From JAVVHH01 sp965199585 (GTDB lineage Bacteria; Pseudomonadota; Alphaproteobacteria; Acetobacterales; Acetobacteraceae): DNA of 64,000 nucleotides. Every line of letters begins with the position of its first letter. The stretch's first letter is position 1. Below, one piece after another: positions 34,566 to 43,239 of this stretch. The position numbers were made by a program, and so were the translations under genes. The stretch lies in NCBI GenBank assembly GCA_965199585.1, contig CBDASI010000002.1:3286001-3350000 (forward strand), read 5' to 3'. Under the pieces are notes generated by a model. It ran no database searches and was not told where the DNA came from. It was given only the letters and a program-made list of their open reading frames with translations.

Positions 34566-36326
34566 ATGACCTCGACCGCATTCATTCCGCTCCTGCTCGG
34601 CGCCGTCGCCGATCAGCAGGCAGGTCGTCTCGAACAGGCGGCCGCCGGGTTCGCCGAAGTGCTGGCGCTCGAGCCGGATCAGCCGCAGGCGCTCCTGTTC
34701 GCCGGCGTGATCGCGGTCCGCATGGGCCAGGCCGCCCGCGCGGTCCCGCTACTCGAGCGCGCAGTGGCGGGACGGCCGACTACGGCGGAGACGCATTTTG
34801 CGCTCGGCAACGCGCTATGGGCACTGCACCGGCGCAGTGAGGCCCGCGCCGCCTGGCAGCACGCGATCCGTTTCGATGCCCAGCATGTCGGCGCCCTGCT
34901 GAACTTGGCCCAGGCGCAGGAGCAATCCGGAGAAGCGGAACTTGCGGTTAGCAACTGCCGCGCCGCCGTCGATGCCCGGCCCGGTCTAGCGCAGCCCTGG
35001 GCCGCACTATCCAGCGCCTTGCGCGCTGCCGGCATGCCGGCCGAAGCGCTCGACGCCGCCGACGCGGCACTCCGGGCCGACCCGGCGTTCGCCATGGCGC
35101 ACCATCAGCGCGGCATGGCCCTCAAACTCCTCGACCGGCCCGCCGAGGCGATCGACGCGCTGCGCCAAGCCATCGCGCACAGACCCGACCTGGCGCCCAG
35201 CCACCTCAACCTCGCAAACCTGTTACACGATACTGGTGACATCGACGGTGCCGAACGCCATTGCCGCGATGCCATCGCGTTGGACCCCGAGATGGCCGAG
35301 GCGCACACCGTGCTCGGCTTCCTGCTGACTCAACGCTGCGACCTGCCGGGCGCCATCGCGGCTTGCCAAACAGCGATCGGGATCAACCCCGAACTGACCG
35401 AAGCGCACTGCAATCTGGGCGTCGCCCTCCTGACCGGTGGCGATCTGCCGGCAGGATTTGCGCAATATGAGTGGCGCAAGCGGCACTCTGTAGCCGGGCG
35501 GGACTACTATCGACAGAGCTATCCCGAGTGGGTGGGGCAATCGCTCGAAGGCAAGCACATTCTCGTCGTGGCCGAGCAGGGCTTCGGCGACGCGATCATG
35601 TTCGCCCGCTACGCCAGCGACCTCGTGGCGCTCGGCGCGACCGTTTCGATCGCCTGTGACCGCCGGCTCGTCACGCTGTTGGCGGAGGCGCCCGGCGTCA
35701 CCAGCGCCGTCCCAAAGCGTCGCGAGATGCCGGGCTTCGATTTCTGGGTCGACCAGATGAGCCTTCCACTGATCTGCGGCACGACACTCGAGACTGTCCC
35801 CTGCCCCAACGCTTATCTGGCCGCCGACCCGCACCGGAATGGGGTATGGTCGTTGCGGCTCGACCTTCCCGAGCGACGCTACCGTGTCGGCGTGGCCTGG
35901 GCCGGCAACCCGCTCCACACGAATGACGCCAATCGGTCTTGCCCGCCAGAAATGTTCCGGCCGATTCTCGAGACCCCCGGTGTCGTCGGCGCCAGCCTGC
36001 AGGTCGGCCCAAGCGCCACCGAGGCGGTGTCGCTCGGTCTGCCCGATTGGTCGTCAGAACTGACCGACTATGCCGAGACGGCTGCCATGATCGCCAATCT
36101 CGACCTCGTCATCACCGTCGACACCAGCGTTGCCCATCTGGCGGCCGCAATGGGCAAGCCGACATGGATCATGCTGCCCTACTGTCCGGAGTGGCGCTGG
36201 CTGCACGACCGGGTGGACTCTCCCTGGTATGACAGTGTCCGTCTGTTCCGTCAGCCACGACCTGGCGATTGGGACAGTGTCCGTGACGAGATCGTCGCCG
36301 CTCTCCGCTCAGCGCCAGCGCAATAG
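34566..36326 (+). CDS. TPR-repeat protein with C-terminal GT-B glycosyltransferase-like domain
   Basis: 586 residues from ATG 34566; a GTG at 34560 is an equally possible start. Residues ~5-300 are about eight tetratricopeptide repeats (for example 'AETHFALGNALWALHRRSEARA', 'APSHLNLANLLHDTGDIDGAE'). Residues ~330-580 look like the nucleotide-sugar half of a GT-B enzyme: 'HILVVAEQGFGDAIMFARY', 'RVGVAWAGNPLHTNDANRS' and 'ITVDTSVAHLAAAMGKP', the last being the GT9/GT41-like donor-site loop. Such TPR-GT proteins are frequent in alphaproteobacteria and may glycosylate proteins or simply scaffold; activity is not established. The last 18 bases overlap the convergent permease gene. Confidence 0.82.
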   Translation: MTSTAFIPLLLGAVADQQAGRLEQAAAGFAEVLALEPDQPQALLFAGVIAVRMGQAARAVPLLERAVAGRPTTAETHFALGNALWALHRRSEARAAWQHAIRFDAQHVGALLNLAQAQEQSGEAELAVSNCRAAVDARPGLAQPWAALSSALRAAGMPAEALDAADAALRADPAFAMAHHQRGMALKLLDRPAEAIDALRQAIAHRPDLAPSHLNLANLLHDTGDIDGAERHCRDAIALDPEMAEAHTVLGFLLTQRCDLPGAIAACQTAIGINPELTEAHCNLGVALLTGGDLPAGFAQYEWRKRHSVAGRDYYRQSYPEWVGQSLEGKHILVVAEQGFGDAIMFARYASDLVALGATVSIACDRRLVTLLAEAPGVTSAVPKRREMPGFDFWVDQMSLPLICGTTLETVPCPNAYLAADPHRNGVWSLRLDLPERRYRVGVAWAGNPLHTNDANRSCPPEMFRPILETPGVVGASLQVGPSATEAVSLGLPDWSSELTDYAETAAMIANLDLVITVDTSVAHLAAAMGKPTWIMLPYCPEWRWLHDRVDSPWYDSVRLFRQPRPGDWDSVRDEIVAALRSAPAQ

Positions 36327-37100
36327 CGCGCGCTCGAGCATTCCGAGCAACCACGCCACCGTCAGCCCCAGCAGCGACAGCACGACGATGCCGGCCAGCA
36401 GGTTGTCCGTGTCATAGAGATTGCCGGCTTGCAGCACGAAGGCGCCGATCCCCCGTTCCGCGCCGATCATCTCGGCCGCAACCAGCAGGATGATCGCGAT
36501 CGAGCTCGTCACCCGGAAGCCGGAGATGATCGCCGGCGCCGCGCCCGGCAGCAGGATGCGCCAGATGATCGCCGCCCGCGACAGCCCGAAGGCCTGCCCC
36601 ATCCGCACCAACCCGCGCGGCACCGCATCCACGCCCGCCGCTGTGTTGAGCACGGTCGGGAAGAACACGCCGAACCCGAGCGTGGCGATCTTCGAGCCCT
36701 CGCCGATTCCGAACCAGATGATGAACAACGGCACCAGCGCGATCTTTGGGATCGGGAACAGTGCCGACACCACGGCCATGCCCGGCGAGCGCGCCCACAC
36801 CGCGATGCCGACCAGGAAGCCGACCGCGATGCCGAACACGGTTCCAAGCGACCAGCCGATCGCCAACCGGCTCAGCGATGCGCTGAGATGCTTCCACAGC
36901 TCGCCGCTGCGAGCCAATTGTACCAGCGCCGTGCCGATCGAGATCGGCGCCGGGAGGAATTGCGTCGAGATCAAACCCTCGCTCGCTCCGAGCTGCCAGA
37001 GCAGCACCAGCCCGATCAGCGTCCCCGCCGCCGCCGCCGGGATCGAGCGCGGCGCGAACCCGCGCGCGCGGAACGGCACCGGTCCTGCGATCTCAGGCAT
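36309..37100 (-). CDS. NitT/TauT-type ABC transporter permease (SsuC/TauC-like)
   Basis: 263 residues from the ATG at 37100, which overlaps the ATPase stop by 8 bases; the in-frame start 30 bases upstream lies deeper in the ATPase gene. Six predicted helices, with the EAA loop 'GLVRMGQAFGLSRAAIIWRILLPGAAP' around residues 155-180, as in SsuC/TauC. It is the inner-membrane channel of an importer for sulfonates, taurine, nitrate, bicarbonate or a pyrimidine precursor. The 3' end overlaps the TPR gene on the other strand by 18 bases. Confidence 0.92.
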   Translation of the reverse strand: MPEIAGPVPFRARGFAPRSIPAAAAGTLIGLVLLWQLGASEGLISTQFLPAPISIGTALVQLARSGELWKHLSASLSRLAIGWSLGTVFGIAVGFLVGIAVWARSPGMAVVSALFPIPKIALVPLFIIWFGIGEGSKIATLGFGVFFPTVLNTAAGVDAVPRGLVRMGQAFGLSRAAIIWRILLPGAAPAIISGFRVTSSIAIILLVAAEMIGAERGIGAFVLQAGNLYDTDNLLAGIVVLSLLGLTVAWLLGMLERALLRWR

Positions 37101-37869
37101 GCACCTTCTCCCGCGCCGCAGCCGCCGCATCGTCGCGGATCAACGCCCATAATCGCGCCTGCACCTGCAGCAGCTCCGGATCCGTCTCGTCGCGACCGTC
37201 GAGCGGCCGATCGATGGTGACGATTTCCTTGATCCGCCCCGGCCGCCGCGACAGCACGACGATTTGGTGCCCCAGCCGCGCCGCCTCGTTCAAATTATGC
37301 GTGACATATACCGTTGTCGTCCCGAGCCGCTCGATCAGGCCGGCAAACTCGTCCAGCAGCAAGGCCCGCGTCTGCGCGTCCAGCGCCGAGAGCGGCTCAT
37401 CCATCAGCAAGCAAGCCGGCCGCACCGCGAGCGCCCGCGCGATGCCGACACGTTGGCGCATGCCGCCCGACAATTCCTTCGGCCAGGCATCCGCGAACGC
37501 GTCGAGCCCGGTGATCGCCAGCACCTCGCGCACCCGCTCGCGCCGCTCCGCCCGCGACAAGCGGCCCAGCACCAGCGCGACGTTGGCCGCAACGCTCCGC
37601 CACGGCAGCAACGCGAAATCCTGAAACACCGGCGTCATGACGTTGAGGCAATCCTCGGCCACATGCCCCTCGAGCATGACCCGGCCCCGATCCGGCTGGA
37701 TCAGCCCCCCGACGATCCCCAACAGCGTGCTCTTGCCGCACCCGGACGGCCCCACCAGCACCAGCACCTGCCCAGGCGCGGCAACTAGATCGATGCCATC
37801 CAGCACTTCCAGCGACCCGAACCGGTGCGCGACGCCCTCGATCGAGATCCGCAGCCGCGATCCGGTCAC
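37093..37869 (-). CDS. NitT/TauT-type ABC transporter ATP-binding protein (SsuB/TauB-like)
   Basis: 258-residue ABC ATPase. Walker A GPSGCGKST (about 39-47), Q-loop 'VFQDFALLPWRSVAANV', signature LSGGMRQRVGIA and Walker B ACLLMDEPLSALD are intact; the 'LLPWRSV' wording is typical of the SsuB/TauB/NrtD branch. The start is GTG 37869, overlapping the substrate-binding protein stop (GTGA). It energises the permease whose gene overlaps its 3' end. Confidence 0.94.
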   Translation of the reverse strand: MTGSRLRISIEGVAHRFGSLEVLDGIDLVAAPGQVLVLVGPSGCGKSTLLGIVGGLIQPDRGRVMLEGHVAEDCLNVMTPVFQDFALLPWRSVAANVALVLGRLSRAERRERVREVLAITGLDAFADAWPKELSGGMRQRVGIARALAVRPACLLMDEPLSALDAQTRALLLDEFAGLIERLGTTTVYVTHNLNEAARLGHQIVVLSRRPGRIKEIVTIDRPLDGRDETDPELLQVQARLWALIRDDAAAAAREKVHA

Positions 37870-38870
37870 GGCAGCGCCGGCAGGAACCGCGTGTCTATCA
37901 ACTCGCTGGCCGACGCGCCGGTCTTGACCAGCCCTTGCTCGATGAACCAGCGCTGCTGCGCCTCGACGTCTTGTACATCTAGCGCGCCATCGGCATCGTA
38001 GTAGCCGATCCCGTCGAGGATTTTCTGCGCAGCAGCCGGGTCGCCCGTGAAGATGTATTTCTCGACGTCGGCGATGGCGGCGTCGGTCTGCGCGTCCCGC
38101 ACCGGCGCGCCCGCCGCATCCTTGCGCAGGAAGGCCGCCCGGTAGTCAGACACGCCCCGCTTGTAGGCTGCCGCGAAACGCTGCAACGCATCGGCATGAT
38201 CCGTGGTCATCCGGCTCGGCGCGAACACGGCCGTGATCTGATACGGCACCAGATCACCGACCCAGGCGATGATCTTGGCCTGCCCGCTCGCCTCGAGCGG
38301 CTTGGCCTGCGACGCGATCGCCATCGTCGCAGCGATCTGCCCGGTCCGCACGGCAGCGATCATGTTGCCGATCGTCTGCAACGGCCGCAGCGTGATCGAG
38401 GTCAACGGGATGTCCTCGCGCCCGGCGATCCGTCCGGCCATGTAGTGAAACGACGAGCCGAACTGCGTGATGCCCATGCTGTGTCCGCCCAATTTCGCCG
38501 GCGAGGTCAGCCCGGCCGCATAGGCCGCGTTCGAGACCAGCAGCGCCGTACCGTCGAAGCCCTTCTCCTCGTGCAGCCCGCCGCCGATCACCTTTAGCGC
38601 GCCGCGCCCGGCCAGGTTGAAGAACCCGCCGGTCAGGGCCGTGATGCCGACGTCGATGTCCCCCGACACCGCCGCCGCAGCAATCGGTTGCGCGGCCTCG
38701 AAGAACTTGAACTGCGCGTCCAACCCTTCCTGGGCGAAGTAGCCGCGCGCCATCGCTAGATAGAGCGGCGCCGGCGACAGCGTGTGAAGCAGCCCGATCC
38801 GCATCGCTTCGGCCGCCACTGCCCCGCGTCCAAGCGCCACCATGAGCGCCAGCGCCATGATCGTCCGCAT
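37866..38870 (-). CDS. NitT/TauT-type ABC transporter substrate-binding protein
   Basis: 334 residues. Start at ATG 38870, 9 bases after GGGAGAGGA; the ATG at 38876 sits too close to that site. The signal peptide is 'MRTIMALALMVALGRGAVAA'. The mature sequence has the family opening 'IGLLHTLSPAPLYLAMARGYF' (early strand and helix of SsuA/TauA-like proteins) and 'GALKVIGGGLHEEKGF', 'IAAVRTGQIAATMAI'. Substrate cannot be read from sequence; sulfonates, thiamine-pyrimidine (ThiY-like), riboflavin and nitrate binders all share this fold. It is the first gene of the three-gene importer operon, divergent from the ABC-F gene. Confidence 0.9.
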   Translation of the reverse strand: MRTIMALALMVALGRGAVAAEAMRIGLLHTLSPAPLYLAMARGYFAQEGLDAQFKFFEAAQPIAAAAVSGDIDVGITALTGGFFNLAGRGALKVIGGGLHEEKGFDGTALLVSNAAYAAGLTSPAKLGGHSMGITQFGSSFHYMAGRIAGREDIPLTSITLRPLQTIGNMIAAVRTGQIAATMAIASQAKPLEASGQAKIIAWVGDLVPYQITAVFAPSRMTTDHADALQRFAAAYKRGVSDYRAAFLRKDAAGAPVRDAQTDAAIADVEKYIFTGDPAAAQKILDGIGYYDADGALDVQDVEAQQRWFIEQGLVKTGASASELIDTRFLPALP

Positions 38871-38970
38871 GATCATTCCTCTCCCAAGCTGCTTGGTCCA
38901 TGACATACACGGCGCGGGTTTGACAGAAGCGGTGGTTGCATCCCCGGCCGCCGCTGCCCATACCCGGCGC

Positions 38971-40761
38971 ATGGCTCCGCCGCTCCTCCTCCTGCAAGAC
39001 ATCCAACTCTCGCTCGGCTCCGCGCCGCTGCTGCGAGGCGCCGAACTCGGGGTCGGCGCGGGCGAGCGGATCTGCCTCGTCGGCCGCAACGGATCGGGTA
39101 AATCTACCCTGCTCAAGGTGGCCGCCGGGCTGCTTCAAGCGGATGGTGGCAAGCGCTTCATCCAGCCCGGCGCGACCATCCGCTATCTTCCGCAGGAGCC
39201 CGACTTCACCGGTTTCGCGACGGTGCTGGACTATGTCGAGGCCGGCATGGGGCCGGGCGACGACCCGTATCGCGGCCGCGCGCTGCTGGATCGGTTGGGC
39301 CTGTCCGGCGACGAGGACCCGGCGCAACTCTCCGGCGGGCAGCAACGCCGCGCCGCGATCGCCCGAACGCTCGCCCCCTCACCCGACCTGCTGTTGCTCG
39401 ACGAGCCGACCAACCATCTCGATTTACCCGCCATCGAATGGCTCGAGGCAGAGCTGAAATCGCTGCGCGCCGGCCTCGTGCTCATCAGCCACGACAGGCG
39501 CCTGCTCGAGACGCTGACCCGCAGCATCGTCTGGCTCGACGACGGCGTGACCCGTCGCATTGACCGCGGCTTCGCGCATTACGAAGCCTGGCGCGAGGAG
39601 GTCGAGGCCCAGGCCGAGCGCGACGCGCATCTGCTGGGCCGGCAGATCCTGCGCGAGGAGCATTGGATGCGCTACGGCGTGACGGCGCGGCGCAAACGCA
39701 ACGTGCGGCGCGTCGGTGAACTACAGGCGCTGCGCCAAAAACGGCGCGACCTCGGCACCGCTGCCGGACCCCTCAAGCTTGCCGCGACGGAGGCGGACAT
39801 GTCCGGCAAGCTGGTCGCCGTCGCCGAACACGTTACCAAGGGCTATGGCGGCGCGCCGATCGTCCGCGATCTCACGCTACGGGTCGTCCGCGGCGACCGG
39901 CTCGGCATCGTCGGTCCGAACGGTGCGGGTAAGACGACGCTGCTGAACCTGCTGACCGGACGCAGCGAGCCGGACTCGGGCGAGATCAAAATCGGCAGCA
40001 GCCTGGCTGCCATCACGCTCGATCAGCAACGCGCCTCCCTCGATCCGGCCGCTACCTTGTCCGACACGCTTACCGGCGGGGGTGGCGACATGGTCGAGGT
40101 CGGCGGCGAGAAACGGCATGTGATCGGCTACATGAAGGAATTCCTGTTCAAGCCCGAACAGGCGCGGACCCCGGTCGGGGTCCTTTCCGGCGGTGAGCGG
40201 GGCCGCTTGACGCTCGCTTGCGCCATGGCGCGGCCCAGCAACCTCCTCGTCTTAGACGAGCCCACCAACGACCTCGACTTGGAAACGCTCGATCTGCTGC
40301 AGGACATGCTGGCCGAGTATCCCGGCACCGTCCTGCTGGTCAGTCACGACCGTGATTTCCTCGACCGGATCGTCACCTCGACGCTGGCGACCGAAGGTGA
40401 CGGTGCCTGGATCGAGTATGCCGGCGGCTACAGCGACATGCTGCTGCAGCGCGGCGACCTCGCGGTGGCGGTGCCGGAGAAGACGCGATCCGGCTCCGTC
40501 CCGACCGGTCGGACAGCACCGCGCAAGCTGTCGTTCAAGGACAAGCACGCGCTCGAGGCACTGCCGAAGCAGATGGAGGCGTTGACGGTCGAGCGTGGCC
40601 GGTTGCAGGGCCGGATGGCGGACCCCGACTTCTACCGGAAAGACCCGGCCGCGTTCGCCAAAGCCAACGAGCAGCTTGCCCGCGTCGAGCGCGATCTGGC
40701 GCAGGCCGAGGAAAAGTGGCTCGAGTTGGAGATGATGCGCGAGACGCTCGCCGGGTCGTAG
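38971..40761 (+). CDS. ABC-F family ATPase (Uup-like)
   Basis: 596 residues from ATG 38971 ('MAPPLLLLQDIQLSLG'); the open frame continues upstream over the divergent gene start without a ribosome site. It has two ABC domains on one chain and no membrane segments: first Walker A GRNGSGKST (38-46) with signature LSGGQQRRAAIA, second Walker A GPNGAGKTT (315-323) with signature LSGGERGRLTLA. The linker is rich in Arg/Glu, and the tail (530-596) is a coiled coil, as in Uup. ABC-F proteins act on ribosomes during stalled translation; Uup is also linked to genome stability. The 88-base gap to glcB shows no terminator. Confidence 0.93.
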   Translation: MAPPLLLLQDIQLSLGSAPLLRGAELGVGAGERICLVGRNGSGKSTLLKVAAGLLQADGGKRFIQPGATIRYLPQEPDFTGFATVLDYVEAGMGPGDDPYRGRALLDRLGLSGDEDPAQLSGGQQRRAAIARTLAPSPDLLLLDEPTNHLDLPAIEWLEAELKSLRAGLVLISHDRRLLETLTRSIVWLDDGVTRRIDRGFAHYEAWREEVEAQAERDAHLLGRQILREEHWMRYGVTARRKRNVRRVGELQALRQKRRDLGTAAGPLKLAATEADMSGKLVAVAEHVTKGYGGAPIVRDLTLRVVRGDRLGIVGPNGAGKTTLLNLLTGRSEPDSGEIKIGSSLAAITLDQQRASLDPAATLSDTLTGGGGDMVEVGGEKRHVIGYMKEFLFKPEQARTPVGVLSGGERGRLTLACAMARPSNLLVLDEPTNDLDLETLDLLQDMLAEYPGTVLLVSHDRDFLDRIVTSTLATEGDGAWIEYAGGYSDMLLQRGDLAVAVPEKTRSGSVPTGRTAPRKLSFKDKHALEALPKQMEALTVERGRLQGRMADPDFYRKDPAAFAKANEQLARVERDLAQAEEKWLELEMMRETLAGS

Positions 40762-40849
40762 CCACCCGGGGCTTCCTTGCGCTGCGTATCGGTGGCCCGC
40801 ATACAGCGACACAAGCTGGCGGACTGCCACGCGCAAGGGAGAAGATGGG

Positions 40850-43006
40850 ATGGATCGGATAAACGCGGCAGGTCTCGACGTTGCGCGCGAGCTGCATGAT
40901 TTCATTGGGCAGGAAGCGCTCCCCGGCACCGGCGTCGACGCCGAGGCGTTCTGGTCCGGCTTTGCCGCCATGGTGCGCGAGATGGCGCCACGGAACGCAG
41001 ACTTGCTGGCGCGCCGGGACGAGCTGCAACGCCAGATCGATCAATGGCACCTCGAGCACAAGGGCAAGCCGTTCGAGGCCGACGAGTACGAGGCGTTCCT
41101 GCACGAGATCGGCTACTTGCAGCCGGAACCAGGCGCCGTGTCGGTCAGCACCGCCAACGTCGATGCGGAGATCGCGACGATCGCCGGGCCGCAACTCGTT
41201 GTTCCGATGTCGAACGCCCGATATGCGCTGAATGCGGCCAATGCGCGGTGGGGCAGCCTCTACGACGCGCTTTATGGCACCGACGCGTTGCCGGAGACGG
41301 GCGGCGCCACCCGAGGGCGTGGGTACAACCCGACCCGTGGAGCCGCCGTCGTCGCGCGCGCAAAGCAGGTGCTGGATCAGGCAGCGCCGCTGGCCACCGG
41401 GTCGCACGCCGACGCGACGGGGTATCGCGTCGTGGACCACGAGCTTTCGGTCGAGACGGCAGCTGGGACGGCGGCTCTGCGCGACCCCGCGCAATTCGTG
41501 GGTTACCGCGGCGATGCCGGCGCGCCGAGCGCCATCCTGCTGCGCAACAACGGCATCCACCTCGAGATCGTCGTCGATCGTAACCACGCGATCGGAAAGA
41601 CCGACCCGGCCGGCATGTCCGACTTGATCCTGGAATCGGCAATCTCGACGATCCAGGACCTCGAGGACAGCGTTGCGGCCGTCGATGCCGCCGACAAGGT
41701 GCTGGTCTATCGCAACTGGCTCGGTTTGATGCGCGGCGACCTGGTCGCCAGCTTCGACAAGGGTGGCGAGACGCTGGAGCGGCGGCTCGAGCCGGATCGC
41801 AGCTACACCGCGCCGGACGGCAGCGCGCTGACGCTGGCCGGGCGCAGCCTCATGCTGATCCGCAACGTCGGGCACCACATGTACACGGACGCCGTGCTGC
41901 TCGACGGCGAGGAGATCCCTGAGGGCATGCTCGACGCGGCGGTCACGTCGCTGATCGCCATGCACGACCTGAAATCGGCGGGCCCGATCCGCAATAGCCG
42001 AACCGGATCGGTCTATATCGTCAAACCGAAGATGCATGGTCCAGACGAGATCGCGTTCGCCAACGAGATCTTTGGTCGCGTCGAGCAGATCCTGGGCCTC
42101 GGCGCGCACACGCTGAAGATGGGCATCATGGACGAGGAGCGGCGGACCAGCGCCAACCTCGCCGCCTGCATCGAGGCGGCGCGCCAGCGTGTCGTGTTCA
42201 TCAACACCGGCTTTTTGGACAGGACCGGCGACGAGATTCATACGTCGATGGAAGCCGGCCCGATGGTCCGTAAGAACGAGGTGCGAAACACGCCCTGGAT
42301 CAAGGCGTACGAGGATCGCAACGTCGATATTGGCCTTGCCTGCGGCCTCCGCGGCAAGGCGCAGATCGGCAAAGGCATGTGGGCCGCACCGGACCGCATG
42401 GCGGACATGCTCGAGCAAAAAATCAGCCATCCGCGCGCAGGCGCCAACACCGCATGGGTTCCTTCTCCGACTGCGGCCACGCTACACGCGCTACACTACC
42501 ACCAGGTTAACGTCGCAGACCGGCAGGCTGAATTGTCAGGCAAGTCGCGTGGATCGCTGCGGGATCTGCTGACGATCCCGCTAGCAGACCGCCCGAACTG
42601 GGCGCCGGACGACATCCGGCAGGAGCTCGACAACAACGTCCAAGGCATTCTGGGCTACGTCGTGCGCTGGATCGACCAGGGTGTCGGTTGCTCCAAGGTG
42701 CCGGATGTGCACGACGTCGGCCTGATGGAGGATCGCGCGACGCTGCGGATCAGCAGTCAGCACATCGCCAACTGGCTACACCACGGTATCGTGACCGAGC
42801 AGCAAGTGCGCGACACGATGCAGCGTATGGCGGCGGTGGTGGATCGGCAGAACGAGGGCGATGCCGCCTACACCAAGCTCGAAGGTAACGAGAGCGCCCC
42901 GGCGTTCCAGGCGGCTGCCGACCTGATCTTCCAGGGCCGGACGCAGCCGAACGGCTATACGGAGTTCGTGCTGCACGCGCGGCGCCGGGAAGCGAAAGCG
43001 GCTTAA
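40850..43006 (+). CDS. glcB: malate synthase G
   Basis: 718 residues, the length of the G isoform. It condenses glyoxylate with acetyl-CoA to malate in the cytosol (glyoxylate cycle and glycolate use). Characteristic segments include 'FVGYRGDAGAPSAILLRNNGIH', 'ISTIQDLEDSVAAVDAADKVLVY', 'IKAYEDRNVDIGLACGLRGKAQIGKGMWA' region (430-460) and 'QGVGCSKVPDVHDVGLMEDRATLRIS'. GGGAG precedes the ATG at good distance. The gene ends in a strong hairpin terminator. Isocitrate lyase is not in the window. Confidence 0.97.
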   Translation: MDRINAAGLDVARELHDFIGQEALPGTGVDAEAFWSGFAAMVREMAPRNADLLARRDELQRQIDQWHLEHKGKPFEADEYEAFLHEIGYLQPEPGAVSVSTANVDAEIATIAGPQLVVPMSNARYALNAANARWGSLYDALYGTDALPETGGATRGRGYNPTRGAAVVARAKQVLDQAAPLATGSHADATGYRVVDHELSVETAAGTAALRDPAQFVGYRGDAGAPSAILLRNNGIHLEIVVDRNHAIGKTDPAGMSDLILESAISTIQDLEDSVAAVDAADKVLVYRNWLGLMRGDLVASFDKGGETLERRLEPDRSYTAPDGSALTLAGRSLMLIRNVGHHMYTDAVLLDGEEIPEGMLDAAVTSLIAMHDLKSAGPIRNSRTGSVYIVKPKMHGPDEIAFANEIFGRVEQILGLGAHTLKMGIMDEERRTSANLAACIEAARQRVVFINTGFLDRTGDEIHTSMEAGPMVRKNEVRNTPWIKAYEDRNVDIGLACGLRGKAQIGKGMWAAPDRMADMLEQKISHPRAGANTAWVPSPTAATLHALHYHQVNVADRQAELSGKSRGSLRDLLTIPLADRPNWAPDDIRQELDNNVQGILGYVVRWIDQGVGCSKVPDVHDVGLMEDRATLRISSQHIANWLHHGIVTEQQVRDTMQRMAAVVDRQNEGDAAYTKLEGNESAPAFQAAADLIFQGRTQPNGYTEFVLHARRREAKAA

Positions 43007-43009
43007 ACA

Positions 43010-43046
43010 AAAAGGGCCGGTTCCGACTGCTCGGACCGGCCCTTTT
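43010..43046. terminator. bidirectional intrinsic terminator between glcB and tRNA-Val
   Basis: AAAAGGGCCGGT pairs with ACCGGCCCTTTT; the inner TCCGA/TCGGA extends the stem with one bulged T. A T-run follows on both strands (CCCTTTTG on plus, CCCTTTTTG on minus), so it can end glcB from the left and tRNA-Val from the right. It begins 3 bases after the glcB stop. Confidence 0.88.
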
Positions 43047-43066
43047 GATTGTAGTCCCGCTGCAGA

Positions 43067-43141
43067 TGGTGGGCGCGACAGGGATTGAACCTGTGACCCC
43101 CGCCATGTCAAGGCGATGCTCTACCGCTGAGCTACGCGCCC
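43067..43141 (-). tRNA. tRNA-Val (anticodon GAC)
   Basis: 75 bases including encoded CCA. The minus strand starts GGGCGCG (acceptor), followed by a D-arm with AGCTCAGCGGTAGAGC, anticodon arm GCCTTGACATGGC with GAC in the loop, T-arm with GGTTCAATCCC, and the complementary CGCGCCC acceptor strand plus ACCA. Anticodon GAC reads GUC/GUU valine codons. Confidence 0.96.
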
Positions 43142-43170
43142 ATCTGCCGCGCCGAAGCGCCGGGAGCGCT

Positions 43171-43200
43171 CCTTTAGCCCGGACGAGGTGGTTTGTGCAA
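43171..43200 (-). promoter_or_regulatory. possible promoter of tRNA-Val
   Basis: On the minus strand TTGCAC and TAAAGG are separated by 18 bases and lie about 30 bases ahead of the tRNA 5' end. The fit to the -35 box is good, to the -10 box only fair. Position is the main support. Confidence 0.35.
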
Positions 43201-43239
43201 GGTAGGTGACAGCGGGCGCAGACAGCGTTTGAATGCGGC

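Noticed and set aside
40535..42430. Open frame of 631 codons antisense to glcB and the end of the ABC-F gene
   Set aside because: It spans two real genes and shows no domain pattern; an antisense shadow.
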